A stretch of 64,000 nucleotides of DNA from an uncultured Gilliamella sp. (GCA_946482005.1 CAMLPV010000009.1:1-64000), one strand, 5' to 3'. Shown: positions 10,701-19,958, counted from the first letter of the stretch. The notes: generated by a model from the letters alone, not told the origin. Program-made: numbers and translations.

Positions 10701-10828
10701 GATTTTAGTAACTTAAATTGGCGCGTTTGTGCAAGCGCTACATTCGGCATTAAACCCAGTGTAGCTACAGTTGTTCCTGCCATGCCACCAGCACAGATCT
10801 TAAAGAACTGCCTACGGTTAAATAGCAT
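7760..10828 (-). CDS. fdoG: Formate dehydrogenase alpha subunit, cysteine variant
   Basis: The 1022-residue molybdopterin subunit oxidises formate to CO2 in the periplasm. The N-terminus [15 protein letters not shown] is a twin-arginine (Tat) signal. A 4Fe-4S motif follows (CTYCSVGCG, residues 50-58, and CPKG at 92-95). At the position of E. coli selenocysteine 196 the residue is cysteine, in ARVCHGPS, encoded by TGT (minus strand, 10243-10241), so no UGA read-through or SECIS is needed. Histidine 197 follows as in the family. A strong AAGGAG ribosome site precedes the ATG. The gene leads an operon with fdoH, fdoI and fdhE. The choice between FdoG and FdnG cannot be made, but an FNR-like site upstream favours anaerobic expression. 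Confidence 0.96.
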   Translation of the reverse strand: MLFNRRQFFKICAGGMAGTTVATLGLMPNVALAQTRQFKLLKSKETRNNCTYCSVGCGMLLYSRGDGAKNAESSIFHVEGDPDHPVSRGSLCPKGAGVLDYIKSEQRVKYPEYRAPGSDKWQRISWDEAIDRIARLMKEDRDKNFIEKNEQGTTVNRWTTTGWLVTSAASNETGWLAFKVARSLGMLSLETQARVCHGPSVSSLAATYGRGAMTNNWNDIKNANVVIVMGGNAAEAHPVGFKWAIEAKITNGAELIAIDPRFHRTASVADHYVPIRAGSDIAFLLGIINYLITHNEVNYDYLVSHSNASLIIRDDFNFDANSGLFSGYDATTKQYDQTSWAYQKDENGFALRDKTLNHPRCVWNLLKQHVSRYTPEMVNKVTGSPIEGFLHVCRSLASTKTNDRAATFLYALGWTQHSYGTQIIRTAAMIQLILGNIGVMGGGINALRGHSNIQGLTDVGLLSNRLPAYLELPKDSQVSLQQYLDEKTPKPLGPNEVNFWGNYPKFFVSFMKAMYGDKSTIDNNWGFDWLPKWDKTYDVLRFSKMMRDGQANGFICQGFNPLAALPDKNSIREGLSKLKFLVNIDPMPTETAEFWKNHGESNDVDPSKIQTEVFRLPANCFAEENGTIVNSSRLLQWHWAAARPPYEALYDPEIIARIYLRIKELYEEEGGAYHEPINNLTWDYQDPEGPSAEELAKECNGRALADMTDANGNIILKKGQLLSGFSQLKADGTTSSGIWIFCGSWTEQGNLMARRDPSDPSGKGIHAGWAWAWPMNRRVLYNRASADKNGQPWDPKRVLVKWNGSSWDGNDVADFTATLSPSSGAGAFIMNNDGLGGLFCLNRLVDGPFPEHYEPFETPITNNPLHPNQINNPVARAFKEDLARLGDASQFPYVGTTYSITEHFHFWTQHARLAAISQPEQFIELSENLANKKGIKLGDTVKVTSYRGYIKAKAVVTKRLPTLTVDGKEVETIGIPIVWGFTGQTKKGFLVNELTPHLGDANSQTPEYKSFLVNIEKVTTAA

Positions 10829-10961
10829 ATAGACTCCTTAGAAAGCAGACATTACATTATTAAATTTATTGTATTGGAGGCGATAAATATCCTTATTGCT
10901 ATTAATAATAATCGTTTATTGAACAGAAATAAAGGGAAAAACAAATAGTAATTGTTAAAAT

Positions 10962-10975
10962 TTGATGTTTGTCAA
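10962..10975 (-). promoter_or_regulatory. Candidate FNR box upstream of fdoGHI
   Basis: TTGAT-GTTT-GTCAA matches the FNR consensus TTGATNNNNATCAA at 9 of 10 defined positions. It lies 134 bases upstream of the fdoG start, in the 312-base gap 10829-11140, which otherwise contains AT-rich sequence and the inverted repeat at 11047-11128. A clear -10/-35 pair was not identified. Confidence 0.5.
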
Positions 10976-11046
10976 AAAATAAATTGATGTATATATTTAA
11001 TACGATGAATATAAGAAAAAGAAAGGTTATATCCTAGTGAAAAAGC

Positions 11047-11128
11047 TTTAGGAATATATAATGGTTAAGCATATTTATCGCTACTTATTTAATAGTGTAT
11101 CAAATAAAAATAATTATATATTCCTAAA
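11047..11128. repeat. 16-bp perfect inverted repeat spaced by 50 bp
   Basis: The arms at 11047-11062 and 11113-11128 are perfect complements over 16 bases (TTTAGGAATATATAAT). On the minus strand, downstream of plsB, the second arm is followed by GCTTTTTC, so the element may serve as the plsB terminator with a large loop. A small mobile element remnant is the alternative. Confidence 0.5.
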
Positions 11129-11140
11129 AACAATACATTT

Positions 11141-13570
11141 TTAATCTTTTATTAATGGATTGATTTCATCAATAGTTTGCATGACTCGCGCTGTAATTAA
11201 AGGTTTAAGTATTTTGTTCATAGCTTCAATTTTTGGTAAATTGGCTTCATCTTTATCATCTAAGTAGCCTTGTTCACGTAGCGATGCGACTAATATTGAA
11301 AATACGCCTTTGTCAAAAAATTCAGGCGCATTAATACCGTGTAAAACAGACAATCTTTCAGCAATTAATCTACCTTCTTTTTCCAAAGTAGCACGACTGA
11401 TAGATGGATCTTTTTGTAACAAAGAGAATGCAATCATATAGCGCTGCAATATATCTTTCGATGATGAAGCAAGTAATTGCAGTCCTGAAATTTTTAAATA
11501 GTTTAACGTTAATTTATCCGGTGAATAATTAATTAAATTTAGTTCAGCATAAGTTGCAATTATATTATTCACATATTCAGTGAGCTGTTCATCATTGTGG
11601 TAAAGGAATAATTCGGATTTTATCAATGGAAAAAGTAATTTTACTTGTTCAATAACCTCTAGTGATGAAATTCTATTATGCTTTAACAATATTCTGGCTA
11701 CTATTGCAGGAATAATGAGTAAATGTTGGATATTATTACGGTAATAGGTCATTAATACTGCTTGTTCGGGTGTAAGACCAACCATTTCACCAACTTCATC
11801 TGTTGTGATAATAAATTTTCCCATCTGTTTTGCATGTTCAAATAGCTCTTCGGGAGTTTGATCTGGGATAGTAACTAAATCAGAATAGGGCACTTTTTGT
11901 AATAATTTTATGAGATAGCCAATATGTTCAATTAATCTAACTTTCGTTAATGCACACTGATCTGCTGCTAATAATATTGAGCTACATAAATTCATTGCAT
12001 TAATTGCTGCTGATGAGTTAATGCGTTCCATTATCTCCTTGGCAAGTAAATTGGTTGTTGGTGTTAACCAGTGTGGGCGTTGAGAGCCTGTTGGTTCAAT
12101 CTCGTCGCGCCAATTAGGGATATGTTGATTTAAAAATTGATTTAATGGGATGGGTTGCCCAAAATTAACATAACCAAAACCTAATTTTTTTAGTTTAAAA
12201 AAGGCTTTAATGGTGCGCCATAAACTCTCTTTTTCTTTTTTGGCTCCTCGCAATTCATTTGCATAGGTTGCAACTTCTAAAACATGTTCATAACCAATAT
12301 AAACCGGTACAATCGTAATTGGTCTGCTATCGCCACGTAATAAGGTCTGTACTGTTATTGTTAACATGCCTGTTTTAGGATCGAGTAATCGTCCTGTACG
12401 AGAGCGACCACCTTCAATAAAATATTCAACAGAATAACCACGAATAAATAGTTCAGCTAAATATTCACGAAAAACAGCGGTATAAAGTTTATTTCCTCGA
12501 AATGAACGACGAATAAAAAAAGCACCTAAACGTCGAAAAATGGGACCAGCTGGCCAGAAATTTAGGTTAATACCTGCGGCAATATGTGGAGGAACTAATC
12601 CTTGACGATAAAGAACATAGGATAACAACAAGTAATCCATATGACTACGATGGCAAGGCGCATAAACAATCTCGTGCCCGTTTTGTGCTAACTCCCGAAT
12701 TGGGTCCGCATTGGTAACTTTTAATCCTTGGTAAAGTCTATGCCATGCCCAAGTCAGAATAAAGTCAGTTACTCTGAGCATACGATAAGAAAAATTAGCT
12801 GCAATTTCATTTAAAATGGATAAGGCATTTTTTTTAGCTTTATCAAGATTAATGTTTTTACTTTTTGCTTCTTCTTGTATGGCTTCTGAAATGTTTGGAT
12901 TATGTAATAATTTATTAAGCATTTCTTGTCGAACAGGTAGTTTTGGCCCAACTGATGCTGTTCTTTGTTTAGCAAAATGAATTCGAGCAACACGTGATAA
13001 TTTGCGTGCTAATGTTGAAATATCTTGGTTATTGTCAAGTTGGAGCGTTTTAAATGAAACGGTTCGAGAAAAGTGAGTATAACAATCTCGCCCAGAAACA
13101 ATTATTTTATATAACTTATACGTTGCACCCACCACTTGCAGTGATGGCATTTTTTTGCCTTCTTTATCTGGTCTTCGCCCAAACATTACCGAAACTGGTA
13201 ACATTTGCACATCCAGATCATGATTTTGCTGATGTGCAGAAATATAATCTCTTAGAATCTCAATAGCTTTAGTTTGTTGTCGATAAGAGGCAAAAATACC
13301 CGGTCCTTTATCAATATAAATATACGACGGTACGGTCTTTCCATTGATTTCAATGCCTGTCAGGGGATCAGGTAAATGATATTTTAAACAAAGAGATCTA
13401 ACGACCATCAAATCAATTTGCGAGTTATAAGGAAGTACATATAAAATAGGTTTACTTGAATCCAGATTTAGTTCTGTTATTGGATCGGTAGGAATCGGTT
13501 TACTTTTAACAAAAAGTTTGACTAAGATTTGGATAATAAAAAAATAGACTTTAGTCCACCATGAAAACAT
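11141..13570 (-). CDS. plsB: Glycerol-3-phosphate acyltransferase PlsB
   Basis: PlsB transfers acyl groups from acyl-ACP or acyl-CoA to the sn-1 position of glycerol-3-phosphate, the first step of phospholipid synthesis, at the inner membrane. The 809-residue length equals the E. coli enzyme (about 807). The acyltransferase HX4D motif is visible in APCHRSHMDYLLL, followed by the GAFFIRRSF and FIEGGRSRTGR blocks that bind glycerol phosphate and the PVYIGYEHV block. The N-terminus MFSWWTKVYFFI is amphipathic/hydrophobic. It stands as a single gene in this window. Confidence 0.97.
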   Translation of the reverse strand: MFSWWTKVYFFIIQILVKLFVKSKPIPTDPITELNLDSSKPILYVLPYNSQIDLMVVRSLCLKYHLPDPLTGIEINGKTVPSYIYIDKGPGIFASYRQQTKAIEILRDYISAHQQNHDLDVQMLPVSVMFGRRPDKEGKKMPSLQVVGATYKLYKIIVSGRDCYTHFSRTVSFKTLQLDNNQDISTLARKLSRVARIHFAKQRTASVGPKLPVRQEMLNKLLHNPNISEAIQEEAKSKNINLDKAKKNALSILNEIAANFSYRMLRVTDFILTWAWHRLYQGLKVTNADPIRELAQNGHEIVYAPCHRSHMDYLLLSYVLYRQGLVPPHIAAGINLNFWPAGPIFRRLGAFFIRRSFRGNKLYTAVFREYLAELFIRGYSVEYFIEGGRSRTGRLLDPKTGMLTITVQTLLRGDSRPITIVPVYIGYEHVLEVATYANELRGAKKEKESLWRTIKAFFKLKKLGFGYVNFGQPIPLNQFLNQHIPNWRDEIEPTGSQRPHWLTPTTNLLAKEIMERINSSAAINAMNLCSSILLAADQCALTKVRLIEHIGYLIKLLQKVPYSDLVTIPDQTPEELFEHAKQMGKFIITTDEVGEMVGLTPEQAVLMTYYRNNIQHLLIIPAIVARILLKHNRISSLEVIEQVKLLFPLIKSELFLYHNDEQLTEYVNNIIATYAELNLINYSPDKLTLNYLKISGLQLLASSSKDILQRYMIAFSLLQKDPSISRATLEKEGRLIAERLSVLHGINAPEFFDKGVFSILVASLREQGYLDDKDEANLPKIEAMNKILKPLITARVMQTIDEINPLIKD

Positions 13571-13990
13571 AAAAAAATAAACCTCGGACGTTTACATTAT
13601 TGATATATTTAAATAACTTTAATTATAAGTTTATAAAGCTAAAACGTTTTTTTAAAATAAAGAGATTGCATAAGTATATACTTTTTATTAATTAATTGTT
13701 AGTAATTTTGCACGTTATTTAGCCCATGCAATTTACTGAATATAATTAAGTTTTAACAAAATATAAATTTATTATAAAGGGTTATTAATCTCAACTCTAT
13801 GGATCTCTTTAGTACTATTTTCAGAAAAAATATTGGACAATATTAAATTCAATTATCCATGTAACTAAGCATAAACCATAAACCATAAACCATAAACCAA
13901 ACTCACTTTGCCTATTCTATTCTTAGTAATGTGTATTTAAACAGTATTTTTATCTGATTTTTATTGATTAGATTGAATTACATAATTTTA
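13571..13990. other. Intergenic region between aroD and plsB
   Basis: No coding signal is seen in these 420 AT-rich bases. They presumably hold the plsB promoter. The only distinctive structure is the 7-bp tandem repeat at 13870-13897. Confidence 0.5.
13870..13897. repeat. 7-bp tandem repeat, four copies
   Basis: The unit CATAAAC occurs four times in perfect tandem and is followed by a degenerate start of a fifth copy (CAAAC). It lies about 300 bases upstream of plsB and about 95 bases from the aroD stop. Such arrays change copy number by slipped-strand mispairing. Confidence 0.85.
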
Positions 13991-14755
13991 TTAAGCTTTG
14001 CTTCGATACAAGACATCTAAAATATAACGTAACTCTTTCACATCTAATTGACCTGGCGCGGATGCATTTTTAGCTGCACCAAATGTCATTGAAGATCCAA
14101 AGGTTATTCCAGACACGCGACTGATTGCGCCAAGACCTGCCATCGACATAGTAATAATAGGTTTTTCAGCGTAGTTTTCGTTCATTTCGGTTGTTGCAGC
14201 AAGTAATGTTAAAACATCATCCGTTGTTTTTGGCATGACTGCAATTTTGGGAATGTCTGCACCTAAATCTTGCATTTTTCGTAACCGGTAGATGATATCG
14301 CTTTTAGGAGGTGTTTTGTCAAAATCGTGATTGGATGCTACTACAAAAACATTGTGCTTATGGGCAACATGAATCATCTCTTTTACATAATCATCACCAA
14401 TAAACACTTCAACATCAATAAGATCGATTAAACCACTATGCACCATTTGTTTATTTAACTCGATATATGAGGTTAATGGCCAAGGTTTCACGCCACCTTC
14501 GTTTGCGGTTCTGAAAGTAAATAAGATCGGCTTATTAGGTAAAAGTTCTCGAATTTGTTTTGCTGTTTGTTTTACAGCATTGATATCGTCAACTTGAGTA
14601 AAGTGATCAACACGCCACTCTAAAACATCAAAATCGATTGATTGTAAAAACTTTATTTCGTCAAGTAGTTCTGCTTCGGTTTTACCGACAACAGGAACGA
14701 TAATTTTAGGTGCGCCTGAACCTATTTCAAGTCCTTTAATATTAATGGTTTTCAT
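13991..14755 (-). CDS. aroD: 3-dehydroquinate dehydratase, type I
   Basis: This 254-residue enzyme converts 3-dehydroquinate to 3-dehydroshikimate in the shikimate pathway through a Schiff base. The catalytic pair is visible exactly at the E. coli numbering: His143 in SNHDFDKT and Lys170 in DIPKIAVMP. The substrate-binding blocks EWRVDHF and TFRTANEGG are also present. It follows ydiB in the same orientation with about 107 bases between, as in E. coli ydiB-aroD, so the two probably work together on quinate/shikimate pathway intermediates. Confidence 0.97.
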   Translation of the reverse strand: MKTINIKGLEIGSGAPKIIVPVVGKTEAELLDEIKFLQSIDFDVLEWRVDHFTQVDDINAVKQTAKQIRELLPNKPILFTFRTANEGGVKPWPLTSYIELNKQMVHSGLIDLIDVEVFIGDDYVKEMIHVAHKHNVFVVASNHDFDKTPPKSDIIYRLRKMQDLGADIPKIAVMPKTTDDVLTLLAATTEMNENYAEKPIITMSMAGLGAISRVSGITFGSSMTFGAAKNASAPGQLDVKELRYILDVLYRSKA

Positions 14756-14862
14756 TTTATATCCTGTTAGTAAAAAATCATATTAATTCAAACTAGTTAA
14801 ATAAATTTTATCGCCAATTATGGTGGTGGTATTTAAGTCTAAAAAATAAGTTTAATTAGCTA

Positions 14863-15735
14863 TTAATCATTAAATCCCATTTTTTCTTTTACATATTCAA
14901 TCGGAGCTTCTTCGCCAGTCCAAATTTTAATTTGTGCAGCACCTTGCCATAGCATCATGCCAATACCATTGAGTATCTTACAACCTTGTTGCTCTGCTAT
15001 TTCAAGTAATTTTGTTTTTCTAGGACTATAAATACAATCAGTTACCACAAGATCAGTTCTTAGCATCGTTGGATCGGTTATTAAACTTTGGCTTTCTAAT
15101 GGTTTCATACCTACGCCAGTAGCATTACAAAGTACGACACTTTCGGCAATCTCTTTACGTAATTGCTCTTTATCATCAAGATCCGTCACATAAACTTTAC
15201 ATTGAGTATTTTGGTTTAATTTTTTTGCTACTGCTTCGATTTTTTGGTAACACTCGTCTTTTTGGTTAAATATGGCAATCTCTTTTACACCATCTAATGC
15301 CGCTTGTACAACAATCGCTGTTGCCGCACCGCCCGCCCCCATAATTGTCATTTTTTTACCAATAACCTCAACGCCAGCCTCTTTGAGCATACGCATATAG
15401 CCTATACCATCGGTGTTGTAACCTGTTAGCACGCCATTGTCATTTGAAATTGTGTTACAAGCGCCGCTCATTTCGACCGCTGGGGTTAATTTATCTAAAT
15501 ATTGGCAAACCAATTGCTTATTTGGCATCGAAACGGCACTTCCACGCAGCCCTAATGCCCGTAAACCTTTTATTGCGTCGGGTAATTTTTCTTGATCTAC
15601 TTCGAAAGCTAAATATACATAAGGTACATTCAATTTAGAATAGATTGTATTTTGCATTTGTGGCGATAAACTGTGGCGGATTGGGTAGGCCATTAATCCG
15701 ATTAATAAAAAATGACCGTCGATATTATCTCTCAT
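14863..15735 (-). CDS. ydiB: Quinate/shikimate dehydrogenase YdiB
   Basis: A 290-residue NAD(P)-dependent dehydrogenase for the shikimate/3-dehydroshikimate or quinate/3-dehydroquinate pair. The start at 15735 (MRDNIDGHFLLIGLMAYP) has GGAG eight bases upstream. An in-frame extension to 15828 lacks a ribosome site and family similarity. Hallmarks are PIRHSLSP (substrate serines), the MPNK lysine, NTDGIGY, and the dinucleotide loop GAGGAATA. Segments such as GLMAYPIRHSLSP and GMMLWQGAAQ match YdiB better than AroE, and the neighbouring aroD agrees. It may still supply AroE activity if no other copy exists. Confidence 0.92.
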   Translation of the reverse strand: MRDNIDGHFLLIGLMAYPIRHSLSPQMQNTIYSKLNVPYVYLAFEVDQEKLPDAIKGLRALGLRGSAVSMPNKQLVCQYLDKLTPAVEMSGACNTISNDNGVLTGYNTDGIGYMRMLKEAGVEVIGKKMTIMGAGGAATAIVVQAALDGVKEIAIFNQKDECYQKIEAVAKKLNQNTQCKVYVTDLDDKEQLRKEIAESVVLCNATGVGMKPLESQSLITDPTMLRTDLVVTDCIYSPRKTKLLEIAEQQGCKILNGIGMMLWQGAAQIKIWTGEEAPIEYVKEKMGFND

Positions 15736-16568
15736 TGAAATTCTCCAAAATAACCTTATTGATACGCAACGTTTTATAAAATAGATATTTTTATACAAAT
15801 TGTGTAAGTCATGCGCAACTATTTTCAATATACATTATAGCGCGTTTAATGAGTGATTTTGACAGGGATAGTTCATCATTACAACATTCAATTTAACTAG
15901 TTATTTAAATAATGGTTTTAATAATGACACAAGATCAATTTTTATAAACCCCATTAATAAATGATAATTAAGTGCTTGGTAAAGTCATTCTTTTCTATCT
16001 TTTATTTTTTTATGTCATGGTAACGTTGCATATATCATTGATAATGATTTTTTTAGAATTTAAGGTGAGTTTGCGTCATGATGAAAATTAAGTAAATTGG
16101 TTATTATGCCTCAATTATGGTGGTATGCTTCTTTCAGTTGTTCATTACTGGTATTAATATTTGGCATATCTTTCTTCTTAATTAAAAATTTAATTCATAT
16201 AAAATATAAATTCTATGTAATTTTTAAATTAGCCTAAGTATGATTTGTCATGATATTTGTATAAATATTTATTGTTTAAATTAAAGTGATAATGTTCACT
16301 TAGTAAGTTAAAAAAGGAATTTTTATTAAAATGGGGTCTATATCAAAAAATTAAAAATCAGTAGATTAAAAGGTATGTTGCACAAATATAAGACAATCTA
16401 TTGATTTTCTTTTTAATTAAAATATTTTTAGAAATGTTACAAATTTGTTCAAAAATTAACATTTTTTGCGTTAACGTTATTTACAATCTATGTATTACGC
16501 TATCAATTGCACTTTCCATATCTATAGCCTAAAATGTTAAACTTTGCTTCTTAACCCAGAATCTTCTT
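15736..16568. other. Long divergent intergenic region
   Basis: About 830 bases separate the divergent ydiB and yuiF-like genes. The region is strongly AT-rich, presumably holding both promoters. It contains a CRP-like palindrome at 16284-16301. A 43-codon frame at 16106-16237 (+) could encode a small membrane peptide starting MPQLWWYASF, but it lacks a good ribosome site and is not called as a gene. Confidence 0.4.
16284..16301. promoter_or_regulatory. CRP-like palindrome
   Basis: AAGTGA-TAATGT-TCACTT is a perfect 6+6 palindrome that matches the CRP core TGTGA-N6-TCACA except for one base in each half. It lies 268 bases upstream of the transporter gene, rather far for direct activation unless the promoter is distal. 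Confidence 0.35.
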
Positions 16569-17912
16569 ATGAATACAGTGCTTGATTTGTTCTCGTCCAT
16601 AAATGCAGTTGTGGTCGCGGTAATTTGTATGTTAATTTTGTCTCTTTGCCGTGTTCATGTGGTAATCAGCTTAATTATTGGTGCATTTGTCGGTGGATTA
16701 TTTAGCCATTTATCTTTGAAAGAAACGATCGATGCCTTTAATACTGGTATTAGTAATGGTGCCAATATTGCGCTTTCTTATGCTATGCTCGGCGCTTTTG
16801 CTGTGGCGATTTCAAAATCAGGCTTACCTGAATTATTAGCAGACAAAGCGATAAAACAGCTTACAACCAGTAGTGCCAAAAAGCGTATTAAATGGTTATT
16901 AATTATCATTATTGCGCTAGTTAGTATTTCGTCACAAAACATTATTCCTATACATATCGCTTTTATTCCTCTCTTAATTCCGCCACTTTTATATGTAATG
17001 TCGCGGTTGCAATTAGATAGAAGAATGATTGCTTGTATTATGACCTTTGGTCTTATTACACCTTATATGTTCTTACCCGTTGGTTTCGGTAATATCTTTT
17101 TAAATCAAATATTATTAAAAAATATTATTTCATCAGGTATGGATGTCAGTCATGTTAATGTCATGCATGCGATGGCGATCCCTGCATTTGGCATGTTTGT
17201 TGGTTTATTATGGGCTATTTTTGTCAGTTACCGTAAACCAAGAGAATATAAAATCATTCGTGAAGAAACCAATTTAGATGCACTAAACAATGTGAATAAG
17301 CGTTCACTTATTGTTTCGTTATTAGCGATTGTTTTATCGTTCACGATTCAACTTTACACAGGATCAATGATTTTAGGCGCATTAGTTGGTTTTATTTGCT
17401 TTATTGTATCAGGCTCTATTAAATGGGGTGAAGCAGACGGCGTATTTACTGATGGCATCAAAATGATGGCAATGATTGGTTTTGTGATGATTTCAGCTCA
17501 AGGCTTTGCCGAAGTTTTAAAACAGACTCACGAAATTGAACCTTTAGTTATCAATAGTGCTGAGTTGTTTGCAGGCAATAAAGTTATTGCTTCATTTATG
17601 ATGATGCTCGTTGGACTGGTTATTACCTTAGGTATTGGCTCTTCGTTTTCAACTGTACCAATTATTGCCGCTATTTATGTACCGCTTTGTGTGCAACTTG
17701 GTTTTTCTCCTATTGCTACCGTGTGTTTGATTGGTGCATCTGGAGCGATTGGTGATGCGGGTTCTCCACCTTCCGATACCATTTTAGCAACCTCAGCAGG
17801 TTTAAATAGCGATGGTCAGCATGATCATATCCGTGATAGTGTTATTCCAACTTTCACCCACTTTAATATTCCATTATTTATTGCGGGTTGGGTTGGATCA
17901 TTAATTTTATAA
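16569..17912 (+). CDS. YuiF/NhaC-family inner-membrane transporter
   Basis: A 447-residue polytopic protein with about eleven hydrophobic segments. It resembles COG2056 proteins, annotated as Na+/H+ antiporters or predicted histidine transporters (YuiF). The GSSFSTVPIIAAIYVPL and GASGAIGDAGSPPSDT stretches near the C-terminus contain the small-residue and Asp-rich motifs typical of the ion-transporter superfamily. A long loop around residues 220-240 is hydrophilic. The start lacks a clear ribosome site. The transported ion or amino acid cannot be read from sequence. rsmB follows after 35 bases, but the two are probably unrelated in function. Confidence 0.8.
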   Translation: MNTVLDLFSSINAVVVAVICMLILSLCRVHVVISLIIGAFVGGLFSHLSLKETIDAFNTGISNGANIALSYAMLGAFAVAISKSGLPELLADKAIKQLTTSSAKKRIKWLLIIIIALVSISSQNIIPIHIAFIPLLIPPLLYVMSRLQLDRRMIACIMTFGLITPYMFLPVGFGNIFLNQILLKNIISSGMDVSHVNVMHAMAIPAFGMFVGLLWAIFVSYRKPREYKIIREETNLDALNNVNKRSLIVSLLAIVLSFTIQLYTGSMILGALVGFICFIVSGSIKWGEADGVFTDGIKMMAMIGFVMISAQGFAEVLKQTHEIEPLVINSAELFAGNKVIASFMMMLVGLVITLGIGSSFSTVPIIAAIYVPLCVQLGFSPIATVCLIGASGAIGDAGSPPSDTILATSAGLNSDGQHDHIRDSVIPTFTHFNIPLFIAGWVGSLIL

Positions 17913-17947
17913 TCATTTAGGTAGATGAGTTAAGGTCATTATTAGTT

Positions 17948-19240
17948 ATGAATAAAAAGTTACACTCAAATATTCGAGCTATTTGTGCGCAAGCGATTTT
18001 TAATGTACTTGAAGATGGACAATCGCTAAGTACGGCCTTAACGTTATCGAGCCATAAAATAGCGGAAAAAGATCGCGCATTAGTACAAGAGATCTGTTTT
18101 GGTGTGATGCGAGTTTTGCCTGAACTTAACTTTTATATTCATACTTTGATGAGTAAAGTACTTACTGGCAAAAATCGAGTTCTTCACTATTTATTGTTAG
18201 TGGGTATTTACCAAATTTTATATACCCGAATACCTGAGCATGCTGCAGTAGGTGAAACGGTTAATGCAGTAAATGAGTTAAAAAAGTCAGCGCTCAAAGG
18301 GTTAGTAAATGGTGTATTGCGTGAGTTTTTACGCCAACAGGCATCATTACAGCAAAAATTTATACAGGATAAGAAACAACAGACAAGTCAAACCTTGCAC
18401 CCAAGTTGGTTACTTAACCGTCTTAAGCTAGCTTATCCACAGCAATGGCAAAATATTATTAATGCAAATAATCAAAAACCACCAATGTGGTTACGAGTTA
18501 ATCTTAATCACTATTCTGTCAGTGAGTACCAACAATTATTGGCTGAACAGCAAATTGAGTCAGAAGCTTTTGCTGATTTGCCTTGTGCAATCCGGTTATT
18601 GTCACCAGTGAATGTAACGAAATTACCTTATTTTGCTGAGGGAGCGGTTACTGTACAGGATCTATCAGCACAGTATGCTGCATATTTACTAGCACCAAAA
18701 AATGGTGAGCAAATTTTGGATATGTGTGCCGCTCCAGGTGGTAAAACAACCCATATTTTAGAAATTGCTCCGAAAGCGAATTTATTAGCGGTAGATGTTG
18801 ATGCGAGTCGTGCCAAACGTATTGAAGAAAATCTGGCTCGCTTAAAACAAGTAGCAGAAGTTAAAGTAGGTGATGGGCTTACTCCTGAAAAATGGTGCTC
18901 AGGCAGACAGTTTGACCGAATTTTACTTGATTCACCATGCTCGGCAACCGGCGTGATTCGTCGTCATCCTGATATTAAGTGGTTACGTCGTGATAGCGAT
19001 ATTGCGCAATTAACTGAGTTACAACACGCTATTTTAACTAATATTTGGTCATATTTAAAAGCAGATGGCACTTTAGTTTATGCCACCTGTTCAATCTTAC
19101 CCGATGAAAACAAATTTCAAATTGAGCGTTTTTTAAAAGAAAACAGCAATGCTCAACTCGTGGGTGACATGAAACAATTTTTACCAACCGCACAAGGTGG
19201 TGATGGTTTTTTCTATGCTGTTTTAAAAAAGAGTAATTAG
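17948..19240 (+). CDS. rsmB: 16S rRNA (cytosine-967-C5)-methyltransferase RsmB
   Basis: RsmB methylates C967 of 16S rRNA with S-adenosylmethionine. The 430-residue protein has an N-terminal NusB-like RNA-binding domain (about 1-140) and a C-terminal Rossmann methyltransferase. MCAAPGGKT is the SAM loop. The two catalytic cysteines of m5C enzymes are visible in DSPCSATGV (about residue 331) and YATCSIL (about residue 381). In enterics it usually lies in a def-fmt-rsmB-trkA cluster. Those genes are absent here, so the gene has been relocated. Confidence 0.96.
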   Translation: MNKKLHSNIRAICAQAIFNVLEDGQSLSTALTLSSHKIAEKDRALVQEICFGVMRVLPELNFYIHTLMSKVLTGKNRVLHYLLLVGIYQILYTRIPEHAAVGETVNAVNELKKSALKGLVNGVLREFLRQQASLQQKFIQDKKQQTSQTLHPSWLLNRLKLAYPQQWQNIINANNQKPPMWLRVNLNHYSVSEYQQLLAEQQIESEAFADLPCAIRLLSPVNVTKLPYFAEGAVTVQDLSAQYAAYLLAPKNGEQILDMCAAPGGKTTHILEIAPKANLLAVDVDASRAKRIEENLARLKQVAEVKVGDGLTPEKWCSGRQFDRILLDSPCSATGVIRRHPDIKWLRRDSDIAQLTELQHAILTNIWSYLKADGTLVYATCSILPDENKFQIERFLKENSNAQLVGDMKQFLPTAQGGDGFFYAVLKKSN

Positions 19241-19293
19241 TACATTTAAAAATGTCATGCTCTATTAAAAATGATTAACCCATTATCGTTGCT

Positions 19294-19836
19294 CTACTTA
19301 CTGTAATTTTTAATTAATTGAGCTAATTGCTTACTGTGCTGTGATGCTTTTGCTTTTATCGTCGCTTTTTCTCCTTCAATAACAGGTGATACACCATATA
19401 AAAGTATTGGAGGAAGATATTTCATTTGTGTGTAGAGTGCTGAAACTTTAACGGATTCAAGTAAATTAGTTATTAATTCAGAGCTATATTTTTGGTAATT
19501 CTCTTCTACTTGTCCTACTGTTAAGCTTTGTAATAACTTTTTATCTTTTAATTTATCTCCCTGCGAGCCATAAGCAAATTGGTAGGTTAATACCTCATCA
19601 AACCATAATTTAAGTATTGCTGGCATATTAAACCAATACATAGGGTATTGTAGTACGATAAGATCATGTCTAAGTAAAGCGGTTTGTTCTTCTTGTACAT
19701 TTATTTTGTAATCTGGATAAAGCTGGTGAATATTACGAATTTCTAAATCAGTAATATGTTCTTGCAATGATTCTATGATGGTTTTGTTTGCAATAGATTG
19801 TTCAATATTGGGATGACCTAACACGATTAATGTCAT
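19294..19836 (-). CDS. NAD(P)H:quinone oxidoreductase family flavoprotein (KefF/MdaB-like)
   Basis: A 180-residue flavodoxin-fold enzyme predicted to reduce quinones by two electrons using NAD(P)H and FMN or FAD. Hallmarks are the start MTLIVLGHPN, the QYPMYWFNMPAILKLWFDEV block and the FAYG stretch seen in MdaB, KefF and YwrO proteins. No Kef potassium channel is adjacent, so a KefF role is not supported. It is divergent from an HxlR regulator 122 bases away, an arrangement known for quinone-sensing pairs in which the regulator represses the reductase until an electrophile modifies a cysteine. Confidence 0.85.
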   Translation of the reverse strand: MTLIVLGHPNIEQSIANKTIIESLQEHITDLEIRNIHQLYPDYKINVQEEQTALLRHDLIVLQYPMYWFNMPAILKLWFDEVLTYQFAYGSQGDKLKDKKLLQSLTVGQVEENYQKYSSELITNLLESVKVSALYTQMKYLPPILLYGVSPVIEGEKATIKAKASQHSKQLAQLIKNYSK

Positions 19837-19911
19837 GATAATTCCTTTTTAATTTATACTATAAAAATTTGAGTTACTATAATTAGTTTATTCCTTAATG
19901 AGGTTATGGCA

Positions 19912-19935
19912 ATATCTATCAAATTAGATAGTTAT
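19912..19935. promoter_or_regulatory. Candidate HxlR operator
   Basis: CTATC (19916-19920) and GATAG (19927-19931) form a palindrome around AAATTA. The symmetry extends outward through ATA/TAT after one mismatch, about 24 bp in total. It ends 23 bases before the HxlR start, in the shared divergent promoter region, where an autorepressing regulator would bind. Confidence 0.5.
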
Positions 19936-19958
19936 AAAAAAATAGTTAGGTAAGTTAA

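Noticed and set aside
14863-15828. Longer N-terminus of YdiB starting at 15828
   Set aside because: The extra 31 residues are not family-like and lack a ribosome site; GGAG precedes the ATG at 15735.
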